From Bacteroidia bacterium (GTDB taxonomy: Bacteria; Bacteroidota; Bacteroidia; Cytophagales; Cyclobacteriaceae), in the NCBI GenBank assembly GCA_016650355.1, contig JAENVX010000350.1, forward strand, positions 1-5,320: 5,320 bases of DNA, written 5' to 3'. The notes under the pieces were generated by a model that worked only from the letters and a program-made list of their open reading frames with translations, was not told where the DNA came from and ran no database searches. The position numbers and the translations under genes are program-made. Position 1 is the first letter of the stretch, and every line of letters begins with the position of its first letter. Of the stretch, positions 1 to 5,320 are shown in pieces.

Positions 1-56
1 ATTTTATTCAATTTTGATTAAAACCTTACGTATCCCCGTTAAGAATGTATGAAAGC

Positions 57-87
57 TTTAGATTATAGAAAAAAACTATTAGGTTTC
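57..87 (+). promoter_or_regulatory. Weak candidate promoter for the response regulator gene
   Basis: TTTA at 57-60 and TAGGTTTC at 80-87 are separated by 19 nt. Each differs by one base from the Bacteroidota -33 (TTTG) and -7 (TAnnTTTG) elements. If used, transcription would start near 92-95 and give a leader of about 30 nt. The rest of 1-122 shows no recognisable gene; a 16-codon open stretch ending at a TGA near 50-52 could be the tail of an upstream gene, but nothing in it is identifiable. Both elements are imperfect and AT-rich sequence gives such matches by chance, so this is only a candidate. Confidence 0.3.
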
Positions 88-122
88 GACTTAAAGGTGC
101 TGTAGGAATAAAAACTGAGTGA

Positions 123-545
123 ATGATGTTAAAAGATAGTATTACAAAGACCATTGATTTGGTAATGCTTGTAGATGATAATGATACCGATAATTTCATA
201 AGTAAAAGAATTATTGAGATTACTAAGTTCGCCCACAGTGTAGAAGTTAAGAGTTCTGGCAAAACTGCTTTAGACTATTTACGTGAGAATCAAGGTGTAA
301 TTGAGAACCTGCCAAATATAATTTTTCTGGATATCAATATGCCCATTGTAGATGGGTTTGTGTTTCTGTACGAATTTGAAAAATTCAATGAATTTGTAAA
401 AAACAAATGTAAGGTCATCATTCTATCTTCTTCCGATAATAAACGAGACATCGATAAAATTATCAACAACAATCATGTAATCAAGTTCATCACGAAACCT
501 CTTACTGAGGTGGCCCTGGACGAGATAAAACTGAGCAATATCTGA
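123..545 (+). CDS. Single-domain response regulator (REC / CheY-like receiver)
   Basis: This 140-residue protein is a receiver domain with no output domain, so it is expected to act in the cytoplasm as a phosphorylation-dependent partner or as a phosphorelay intermediate. Visible signature residues are the acidic pair D18-D19 in LVDDND, phospho-acceptor D70 in FLDINMP, the conserved hydroxyl residue S102 in VIILSSS, and the K125-P126 pair in ITKPL. The spacing from D18/D19 to D70 is several residues longer than in CheY, as is common in Rcp1-like REC-only regulators of Bacteroidota. The protein ends soon after the KP loop, leaving only a short last helix. Two ATGs are adjacent (123 and 126); an in-frame TGA at 120-122 directly precedes the first, so no longer start exists. 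No strong Shine-Dalgarno is seen, as is usual in this phylum. No histidine kinase lies in the window, so its partner is unknown. Family assignment is firm; the pathway cannot be told. Confidence 0.94.
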   Translation: MMLKDSITKTIDLVMLVDDNDTDNFISKRIIEITKFAHSVEVKSSGKTALDYLRENQGVIENLPNIIFLDINMPIVDGFVFLYEFEKFNEFVKNKCKVIILSSSDNKRDIDKIINNNHVIKFITKPLTEVALDEIKLSNI

Positions 546-556
546 CTTGCTTTTTT
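533..556 (+). terminator. Possible weak intrinsic terminator at the end of the response regulator
   Basis: AGCAA (534-538) can pair with TTGCT (547-551) around an 8-nt loop that contains the stop codon. A G-U pair (533/552) may extend the stem, and a T run to 556 follows. The stem is short and AT-containing, so termination would be weak at best. The next gene has its own promoter here, which fits separate transcription units. Confidence 0.28.
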
Positions 557-575
557 GTGGTTTTTGGTACCTTTG
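546..575 (+). promoter_or_regulatory. Bacteroidota-type promoter for the DUF3078 gene
   Basis: TACCTTTG at 568-575 is an exact match to the TAnnTTTG -7 element of the Bacteroidota primary sigma factor. CTTG at 546-549, one base from TTTG, lies 18 nt upstream at about the expected spacing. Transcription would start near 580-583, giving a leader of only about 12 nt before the ATG at 594. The element begins immediately after the response regulator's stop codon, implying that the DUF3078 gene can be expressed independently. Confidence 0.6.
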
Positions 576-593
576 AGGTCCTAAATCAATCAC

Positions 594-1517
594 ATGAAAA
601 TCATCAGTAATAGGTTCGTAATAGTTATCTTTTTTCTTTCTTTCATATCATTTGAGCTCGCTGCCCAGTTTGTCAAAGTGGATTCCACTTCCAATTGGAA
701 AAAAAGTTTCCGATTAGGAGTGAATATCAATCAAGCCTCTTTTTCTTCCAACTGGAAGGCAGGAGGTGTAAATTCCCTGGGCTTTAACACATTGCTAAAT
801 TACCAGGCAAATTACAAAAAGGATGAAGTTTCCTTTGACAACTGCATTGACTTATTGTATGGCATGGTAAACAATGAAGGACAAGGTTATCGTAAAACCT
901 TGGATAGGATTTATCTGGATACAAAATACGGAAGGAGCATGAGCAATAAATGGGATATGTTTTTATCTGTCAACTTTCTAAGTCAGTTTGCAAAGGGATA
1001 CAGTTATGCAAATGACGTAAACGGAGTGGAAGTCGCTACTTTAATTTCTGATATGTTCGCACCTGCTTACATCACTGCTGCCTTGGGATTTGAATATCAT
1101 CCTGTAGATTATTTTAAGGTAAGGCTTGCCCCAATTGCACCACGTGTTACCATCGTAAATGATGTTGGCAGATTTGTTACAGTAGATAACCCAACACCAT
1201 ATGGTGTTAATCCCGGTGACAAAGCAAGATATGAGTGGTTGGCTTTTCAAATGCTGGCAGAATTCAACAAAGACATCGCGGAAAATGTAAACTTGAAATG
1301 GCGATACGTCATGTTTGCCAACTATGAAACGCCTGAGCTGAAGAAGATAGATCACCGCTTCGAAGTAGCTTTTGCTGCGAAAGTAACCAAGTTTATAAAT
1401 GTAAGCCTTGGAAGCATTCTAATATACGACTACGATCAGGATCTGGGGGCACAAATTAGCCAGGCATTCTCACTGGGCATGTTGTATTCCATACAAAATT
1501 TTAATGAAAAGAAGTAA
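594..1517 (+). CDS. DUF3078 domain protein, exported, probable outer-membrane beta-barrel
   Basis: The 307-residue product begins with a clear Sec signal peptide: K2 and R7, a hydrophobic core at about 8-20, and likely cleavage after A24 in LAA|Q. The mature protein carries the DUF3078 hallmark near residues 49-65, including SNWKAGGVNSL (52-62), followed by the tract of aromatic-rich alternating strands that continues to the C-terminus. Family knowledge: DUF3078 proteins are widespread in Bacteroidota, are usually near 300 residues, and are predicted outer-membrane barrels without an established biochemical role. The length here is full-size and the frame is intact. No catalytic motif, lipobox or type IX sorting domain is visible. 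The start is supported by the signal peptide beginning directly at it and by the TAnnTTTG promoter just upstream. Family call is strong; outer-membrane location is inferred from the family and the signal peptide; the substrate or function is unknown. Confidence 0.93.
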   Translation: MKIISNRFVIVIFFLSFISFELAAQFVKVDSTSNWKKSFRLGVNINQASFSSNWKAGGVNSLGFNTLLNYQANYKKDEVSFDNCIDLLYGMVNNEGQGYRKTLDRIYLDTKYGRSMSNKWDMFLSVNFLSQFAKGYSYANDVNGVEVATLISDMFAPAYITAALGFEYHPVDYFKVRLAPIAPRVTIVNDVGRFVTVDNPTPYGVNPGDKARYEWLAFQMLAEFNKDIAENVNLKWRYVMFANYETPELKKIDHRFEVAFAAKVTKFINVSLGSILIYDYDQDLGAQISQAFSLGMLYSIQNFNEKK

Positions 1518-1546
1518 ACTGTATATACTAGTCTGATAAAGCCTCG

Positions 1547-1554
1547 TACTTTTA
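1547..1554 (+). promoter_or_regulatory. Weak candidate -7 element before the acetyltransferase
   Basis: TACTTTTA matches TAnnTTTG except for the last base and lies 24 nt before the ATG at 1579. No TTTG-like -33 element is found about 19 nt upstream. The 61-nt gap between the DUF3078 and acetyltransferase genes holds no hairpin terminator that I can see, so read-through from the DUF3078 gene is equally possible. Confidence 0.2.
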
Positions 1555-1578
1555 AGTGAGCGGTTTAAAATTGTAGGC

Positions 1579-2091
1579 ATGATTGAAGTAAAGCAAGCTA
1601 CATTTGAGGATATGACTGCTTTGCGCGAAGTGGCCATTAAAACCTTTACAGATACATTTTCAACTGTTAACACGCCTGAAAACATGGCGGCCTTTTTAAA
1701 GGAATCATATAGCCTGACTAATTTTGAGAAAGAGTTTCATGAAGTTGGATCGTATTTGTATCTCGCCTGGGTAGACATACAACTGGCAGGCTTTCTTAGG
1801 CTAAGAAGGAGTCTGGAGGTTAACGACAAACTGGGTTCAAACACCATTGAATTGCATCGACTCTATGTTCTTGAGGATTTCCAAAACCAAAAGGTTGGAA
1901 AAGTTTTGATGGAGAAAGCATTGGGCCTTGCGAAGGAAATCATGGTAGATTGGATTTGGTTAGGCGTGTGGGAACATAATAGTAAAGCGCAAAAGTTTTA
2001 TACCAGATGGGGTTTTGAAAAATTCGGTGAACATGTCTTTCATATGGGAGACGACCCTCAAACGGATTGGTTATTGAAAAGAAGCATGTAA
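1579..2091 (+). CDS. paiA: GNAT family N-acetyltransferase, PaiA-like (probable polyamine acetyltransferase)
   Basis: This 170-residue protein is a single GNAT domain that would transfer acetyl from acetyl-CoA to an amine in the cytoplasm. From memory of the B. subtilis PaiA sequence, resemblance runs through the whole length: TFTDTF and NTPENM near residues 22-36, ELHRLYV at 91-97, WLGVWE at 127-132, and FHMGDDPQTD at 154-163. PaiA acetylates spermine and spermidine, so a polyamine-type substrate is the best inference, not proof. The acetyl-CoA loop is FQNQKVGK (101-108): Q102 and G107 fit the Q/R-x-x-G-x-G pattern, but the first glycine is K105 here. The following helix and motif B are intact, with N134, A137, F140-Y141 and G145-F146. 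Length matches PaiA, and the start aligns with the family's N-terminus. The gene is followed after 20 nt by the YjgR-like ATPase gene, suggesting one transcript. No paiB partner is in the window. Confidence 0.9.
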   Translation: MIEVKQATFEDMTALREVAIKTFTDTFSTVNTPENMAAFLKESYSLTNFEKEFHEVGSYLYLAWVDIQLAGFLRLRRSLEVNDKLGSNTIELHRLYVLEDFQNQKVGKVLMEKALGLAKEIMVDWIWLGVWEHNSKAQKFYTRWGFEKFGEHVFHMGDDPQTDWLLKRSM

Positions 2092-2111
2092 AGCTATTAA
2101 TGTGATGGTGT

Positions 2112-3665
2112 ATGTCTAAAGAAAAATTTGTTTCCGCTATTAACACTTCCTACTCCATGTCTGGAGCGACAATTTATCTCGGCTCCGGGATTTTAGAAGG
2201 TGAAGTAATTCCTGAAGCCAAAGTAAATCTTCCGTTGCGAATGATGACACGTCATGGTCTGGTTACTGGTGCAACTGGATCAGGTAAGACGCGCACATTA
2301 CAACTTATTGCAGAGCAATTATCGGCTGCAGGTGTTTGCGTATTTATGCCCGACATGAAGGGCGACATATCCGGAATGGGAAAGGAAGCCCCCACCAATG
2401 ATAAACTTATTGAACGAGCTAACATGCTCGGCATTCAATACTCACCTTCGGGATTTCCTATTGAGCTTTATTCATTAAGTGGCAAGCTAGGCGCGCAGAT
2501 GAGGGCAACCGTTACTGAGTTTGGCCCCGTGTTGTTGAGTAAAGTATTGGAATTGAATGACGTGCAAAGTGGCGTGCTGATGATCATTTTTAAATATGCT
2601 GACGATAAAGCTCTGCCAATTGTTGATTTAAACGACTTTAAGAAAGTGCTGAATTACCTTTCAGAAGGAGCAGGTGCAGCTGAAATAAAGGACGATTACG
2701 GAAAAATTTCTGCGGCTACAGCGAGTACGATTTTACGCAAGATCGTGGTTCTTGAGCAGCAAGGTGTGGATCAACTTTTTGGAGAAAAATCATTTGATAT
2801 TGACGATTTATTTGAGAAAGTAGACGGGCGAGGTGTGATAAGTTTATTAAATGTTTCAGATGTTCAAAGTCAGCCTGGCATTTTCTCCACATTTATGCTT
2901 GCTCTCCTGGCTGAAATCTACCAAGCCTTGCCAGAGGCTGGCGACCTGGACAAACCAAAACTTGTTTTCTTTTTAGACGAAGCGCACTTGCTGTTCAAAG
3001 ATGCACCAAAAGCTTTTATGGATCAGATTGACCAGGTGATTCGCCTGATACGATCAAAGGGTGTTGGGGTATTTTTCTGCACACAGCTTACACAAGATGT
3101 TCCTGCCACCGTATTGTCTCAGCTTGGAAACCGGGTACATCATGTGATTCGCGCATTCACACCCAATGATGTCACTGCCTTAAAAGCAACTATAAAGACT
3201 TTTCCTAAGTCTGAGTTTTATGATTTGGAGGATCAATTTACCAAGTTGGGTATTGGTCAGGCGTTCATTACAGTTTTGAATGAAAAAGGAATACCAACAG
3301 AAACAGTTGTTACACACCTCGCCCCTCCGGCATCGTTCATGGGACCATTGAGTGAAACGGAATATCAATTTCAATTGAATCAATCAGAATTTTACAAAAA
3401 ATACAAGGAGACGATCGATCCCAAAAGTGCTTTTGAAATATTAAACGAAAAAATAAAATCTGTACTCGATAGTCAAACTAAACAGATTGACAAGCGCGAA
3501 GAGCCCAAAGCAATATCACGTTCAGCACGTAAGGACAAGAGTACGATTGAAGAAGTAATGTCATCTTCCGTTGCCCGGCAAGTGGGTAGGGAATTAGTAC
3601 GTGGGGTTTTTGGCATGCTGTTCGGATCTACACCTCGAAAGGCACCTTCACGCAGAAGGTACTAA
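2112..3665 (+). CDS. yjgR: HerA-like P-loop ATPase, YjgR / DUF853 family
   Basis: The 517-residue protein is a full-length DUF853 (YjgR) member; E. coli YjgR is about 500 residues. It belongs to the HerA/FtsK superfamily of ring-forming ATPases that act on DNA, but YjgR's own substrate and role are not established. Seen here: Walker A GATGSGKT (53-60); a PDMKGD segment about 25 residues later; Walker B with acidic residues D289-E290 in FFLDEAHLLF (286-295); the sensor-like CTQ ending at Q325; and LGNRVHHVIRAF (338-349) with R341 and R347 as arginine-finger candidates. A variable, charged linker (about 440-485) leads to the conserved C-terminal ARQVGRELVRGVFGMLFG, which also closes E. coli YjgR. 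The HAS-barrel domain of true HerA is not evident, and no nurA gene is nearby, so a HerA-NurA end-resection or defence role is not supported. Two upstream ATGs (2100, 2105) hit stops at once, fixing the start. It lies 20 nt after the PaiA-like gene, probably in the same operon. Confidence 0.95.
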   Translation: MSKEKFVSAINTSYSMSGATIYLGSGILEGEVIPEAKVNLPLRMMTRHGLVTGATGSGKTRTLQLIAEQLSAAGVCVFMPDMKGDISGMGKEAPTNDKLIERANMLGIQYSPSGFPIELYSLSGKLGAQMRATVTEFGPVLLSKVLELNDVQSGVLMIIFKYADDKALPIVDLNDFKKVLNYLSEGAGAAEIKDDYGKISAATASTILRKIVVLEQQGVDQLFGEKSFDIDDLFEKVDGRGVISLLNVSDVQSQPGIFSTFMLALLAEIYQALPEAGDLDKPKLVFFLDEAHLLFKDAPKAFMDQIDQVIRLIRSKGVGVFFCTQLTQDVPATVLSQLGNRVHHVIRAFTPNDVTALKATIKTFPKSEFYDLEDQFTKLGIGQAFITVLNEKGIPTETVVTHLAPPASFMGPLSETEYQFQLNQSEFYKKYKETIDPKSAFEILNEKIKSVLDSQTKQIDKREEPKAISRSARKDKSTIEEVMSSSVARQVGRELVRGVFGMLFGSTPRKAPSRRRY

Positions 3666-3739
3666 CAATTTCAAAAAACATCTGGTCATTTTTTCAGGTC
3701 GAAAAGCCATCCGGCTATAGTCAGCTACTTCCACCTTGT

Positions 3740-3757
3740 GCCATTTCTGGCTTAGTT
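3740..3757 (+). terminator. Short hairpin after the yjgR gene, possible weak terminator
   Basis: GCCA (3740-3743) and TGGC (3748-3751) can pair around a TTTC loop, followed by TTAGTTT. It is the best + strand hairpin before the next promoter, but the stem is only 4 bp and the T tract is broken. Another 4-bp stem at 3705-3716 (AGCC/GGCT) is followed by T residues only when read on the - strand, where no gene approaches. Transcription of yjgR presumably ends in 3666-3770, but no strong terminator is visible. Confidence 0.2.
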
Positions 3758-3767
3758 TAAACGATAA

Positions 3768-3787
3768 AAAATGATAAAAATCATTTT
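3768..3787. promoter_or_regulatory. Putative operator: perfect 8-bp inverted repeat, Fur-box-like
   Basis: AAAATGAT (3768-3775) and ATCATTTT (3780-3787) are exact reverse complements around an AAAA spacer. The right arm overlaps the TTTG -33 element at 3785-3788, so a bound protein would block RNA polymerase. The arms share TGAT/ATCA and AATGAT/ATCATT with the Fur consensus, and a further GATAAA lies just upstream at 3763-3768. The spacer is 4 nt rather than the 1 nt of the classical 9-1-9 Fur box, so the regulator could be Fur, another Fur-family metal regulator or an unrelated dimer. The FecA-like receptor downstream makes iron control the natural inference. Confidence 0.45.
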
Positions 3788-3814
3788 GAAGTAAGGGTTG
3801 CAAGTATATATTTG
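3785..3814 (+). promoter_or_regulatory. Bacteroidota promoter of the FecA-like receptor gene
   Basis: TTTG at 3785-3788 and TATATTTG at 3807-3814 are exact matches to the Bacteroidota -33 and -7 elements, with an 18-nt spacer. Transcription should start near 3819-3822, leaving a leader of roughly 50 nt before the ATG at 3874. This is the best promoter in the window, and its -33 element lies inside the inverted repeat at 3768-3787. Confidence 0.72.
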
Positions 3815-3873
3815 CCATTATTTATAATAAGTCTAAATAAGAATAGTGTTTATTAAAAACAGGGCCTCCTGCC

Positions 3874-5320
3874 ATGAAATATTTGTTAATTATCTTATTG
3901 TCAATCACTTGCGTCAGAATATATGCTCAAGATCAAGACTCCATCCCTGGTAAAATACTATCTGAGATCACAATAGTTGGTCAGGGGAGCAAATCTGACA
4001 TACACCAATTACCAGAGATTGTTGGTACAAATATTTATGCAAGCAAGAAGAGTTCGCTTGTAGTGCTTGATAATGTTCAAGGAAACGTAGTAACAAATAC
4101 AATGCGTCAAGTGCTGGCTAAAGTGCCGGGTATTTTTGTATGGGAGAGCGAAAGTAGTGGAATTCAAATTGGAATTTCTGCACGTGGTTTAAGTCCCAAT
4201 CGATCCTGGGAATTTAATGTTCGACAAAATGGATATGATATATCTGCTGATCCATTTGGTTACCCGGAGGCCTATTACAATCCACAACTTCAATCTGTTC
4301 AGCGCATTGAAATCGTGCGAGGACATGGTGCTTTGCAATACGGTCCGCAGATTGGGGGCATGGTTAATTATATTCTAAAAAACGGAAGTGAATTCACCAA
4401 ACCATTTCAACTAGAAACCTACCAGACCACTGGCAGTAATGCTTTGTTCAATTCGTACAATGCCATCGGTGGCAAAACTGCAAAATTGAATTACTATGCA
4501 TTTTTCGATCATCGAAATGCAGATGGATGGCGGGATAATAATCAATACCAAAGTAACACGGGCTCGGGTACACTTACCTATAAAATTACCGATCGATTTT
4601 CCATAACAACTGAATTTACACGGTGGGAGGCGCTTAGCCAACAGCCGGGTGGCCTCACCGATGCGGAATTTAATGAAAATGCGGTGCAAAGTCTGCGCAG
4701 TCGCAATTGGTTTAATCTTACCTGGCAAACAGCAGCTATTACAAGTGATTATAGAATTAGTTCGCATCAACGGTTAAATGTGAAGCTCTTTAGCATTTAT
4801 GGTGATCGAAATAGTGTTGGCTTTTTCCCTTCTGGTGGAATTCTAATAGAAGACGCTATAAACCCATCGACAGGTGAATTTAATAACCGCACCGTAGATA
4901 TTGATAACTATCGAAACTACGGATTGGAAGCTCGACACCTTCTCCATTATAATATGGGAAGAGTAAGCAATAGCCTTAGCAGTGGACTTAGGTTATATAC
5001 AGGAGATACTAACCGGTATCGCGGTGGAAGAGGAAGTGCAGGAACGGAATATGATATCAGCATACAAAGCGGAACAACTTGGATCGGTGATATTGACTAC
5101 GGAAGTAAGAATGCAGCGTTGTTCGTAGAAAACTTATTTGGCCTTTCTGAGAAATTAACAGTAGTACCAGGTTTGCGATATGAATTTCTGATGGCTGATG
5201 CGAGTGGATATAGTGGGATTAACAACAATAACCCTGTATATCTGCAAAATCAGGAGCGAAGCCGCGGCTTTTTAATAGGTGGTGTTGGTTTGGAATATGC
5301 AGTATCGGCCACGACCAAAC
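3874..5320 (+). CDS. FecA-like TonB-dependent outer-membrane receptor (5' part, runs off the window)
   Basis: The first 482 codons are open without a stop to the window edge; relatives have about 700-770 residues, so roughly the last third is missing. Role: TonB/ExbBD-energised uptake of a ferric chelate, ferric citrate in E. coli FecA, through the outer membrane. A signal peptide covers 1-18 (IYA|QDQD), and EITIVG (31-36) is a likely TonB box. The plug follows at about 60-168, with VLAKVPGIFV (80-89), ARGLSPNRS (103-111), RQNGYDISAD, GYPEAYY (129-135) and RIEIVRGHGALQYGPQ (144-159), ending GGMVNYIL. The barrel begins near 175; QQPGGLTDAEF (256-266) aligns with a matching segment of E. coli FecA. 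Unlike E. coli FecA there is no N-terminal STN signalling domain, and there is no carboxypeptidase-D-like extension common in Bacteroidota receptors. Direct FecR-type signalling is therefore not expected, and control through the promoter operator is more likely. The substrate is inferred; receptor identity is firm. The start fits the signal peptide. Confidence 0.93.
   Translation, partial: MKYLLIILLSITCVRIYAQDQDSIPGKILSEITIVGQGSKSDIHQLPEIVGTNIYASKKSSLVVLDNVQGNVVTNTMRQVLAKVPGIFVWESESSGIQIGISARGLSPNRSWEFNVRQNGYDISADPFGYPEAYYNPQLQSVQRIEIVRGHGALQYGPQIGGMVNYILKNGSEFTKPFQLETYQTTGSNALFNSYNAIGGKTAKLNYYAFFDHRNADGWRDNNQYQSNTGSGTLTYKITDRFSITTEFTRWEALSQQPGGLTDAEFNENAVQSLRSRNWFNLTWQTAAITSDYRISSHQRLNVKLFSIYGDRNSVGFFPSGGILIEDAINPSTGEFNNRTVDIDNYRNYGLEARHLLHYNMGRVSNSLSSGLRLYTGDTNRYRGGRGSAGTEYDISIQSGTTWIGDIDYGSKNAALFVENLFGLSEKLTVVPGLRYEFLMADASGYSGINNNNPVYLQNQERSRGFLIGGVGLEYAVSATTK

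Noticed and set aside
689..759. Palindrome TTCCAATTGGAA at 689-700 and near-palindrome CTTCCAACTGGAAG at 746-759
   Set aside because: Both lie inside the DUF3078 gene and each encodes a SNWK segment (residues 33-36 and 52-55), so the symmetry follows from the codons rather than from a binding site.
1041..1355. 104-codon open frame on the - strand
   Set aside because: It is antisense to the DUF3078 gene, with a cysteine- and tryptophan-rich composition typical of a shadow frame and no motif.
1579..2091. Assignment of the GNAT as ribosomal protein acetyltransferase (RimI/RimJ type)
   Set aside because: The TFTDTF, TPENM, WLGVWE and FHMGD segments are characteristic of PaiA rather than the Rim enzymes.
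2112..3665. A HerA-family ATPase as part of a HerA-NurA, HerA-SIR2 or other anti-phage system
   Set aside because: The sequence matches the housekeeping YjgR/DUF853 branch, including its C-terminal motif. No nuclease, SIR2 or other effector gene is adjacent; the upstream partner is a PaiA-like acetyltransferase.
3705..3716. AGCC/GGCT hairpin followed by TTTT on the - strand, as a terminator
   Set aside because: The stem is only 4 bp, and there is no - strand gene in the window for it to terminate.
3771..3794. Seven-codon open frame (ATG at 3771, TAA at 3792), as a leader peptide
   Set aside because: It lies upstream of the -7 element at 3807-3814 and would not be in the receptor transcript; it falls within the inverted repeat.
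3818..3830. TTATT-TAT-AATAA inverted repeat downstream of the -7 element, as a second operator
   Set aside because: It consists only of A and T, with 5-bp arms in an AT-rich leader, so it is easily explained by chance.
3874..3930. Cysteine 13 of the receptor as a lipoprotein site
   Set aside because: The preceding residues S-I-T do not form a lipobox (no G, A or S at -1), and the IYA|Q signal peptidase I site fits better.
4411..4770. 119-codon open frame on the - strand
   Set aside because: It lies wholly inside the receptor gene, whose + frame has a signal peptide and FecA-like motifs; the - frame shows no recognisable domain.

Overview
The window is ordinary chromosomal sequence from a member of the Bacteroidota, most likely a Cytophagales-type environmental bacterium; genus is not resolvable. 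The evidence is a DUF3078 protein (a family largely restricted to this phylum), start sites without strong Shine-Dalgarno sequences, moderate AT richness, and two good matches to the Bacteroidota promoter (TTTG near -33, TAnnTTTG near -7).

All five genes lie on the + strand. (1) 123-545 is a single-domain (REC-only) response regulator with every phosphotransfer residue present and no kinase nearby. (2) 594-1517 is an exported DUF3078 protein, probably an outer-membrane beta-barrel, with its own TAnnTTTG promoter overlapping the end of gene 1. (3) 1579-2091 is a GNAT acetyltransferase closely resembling Bacillus subtilis PaiA, the spermine/spermidine N-acetyltransferase. (4) 2112-3665, 20 nt downstream and probably co-transcribed with gene 3, is the HerA-like ATPase YjgR (DUF853). 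(5) 3874-5320 is the first 482 codons of a FecA-like TonB-dependent receptor, cut by the window edge.

The 208-nt gap before the receptor is the most informative non-coding stretch. It holds a perfect TTTG-N18-TATATTTG promoter and, overlapping its -33 element, a perfect 8-bp inverted repeat with a 4-nt spacer. This is AT-rich and Fur-box-like, which fits an iron or metal-repressed receptor gene.

Apart from the GNAT-YjgR pair, the genes do not obviously form one pathway. I see no RNA gene, CRISPR array, mobile element, prophage or defence island, and no convincing undescribed system. The points worth a second look are the putative metal-responsive operator, the FecA-like receptor lacking the N-terminal signalling domain, the orphan REC protein, and the PaiA-YjgR pairing. 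No gene-free stretch exceeds 300 bases.
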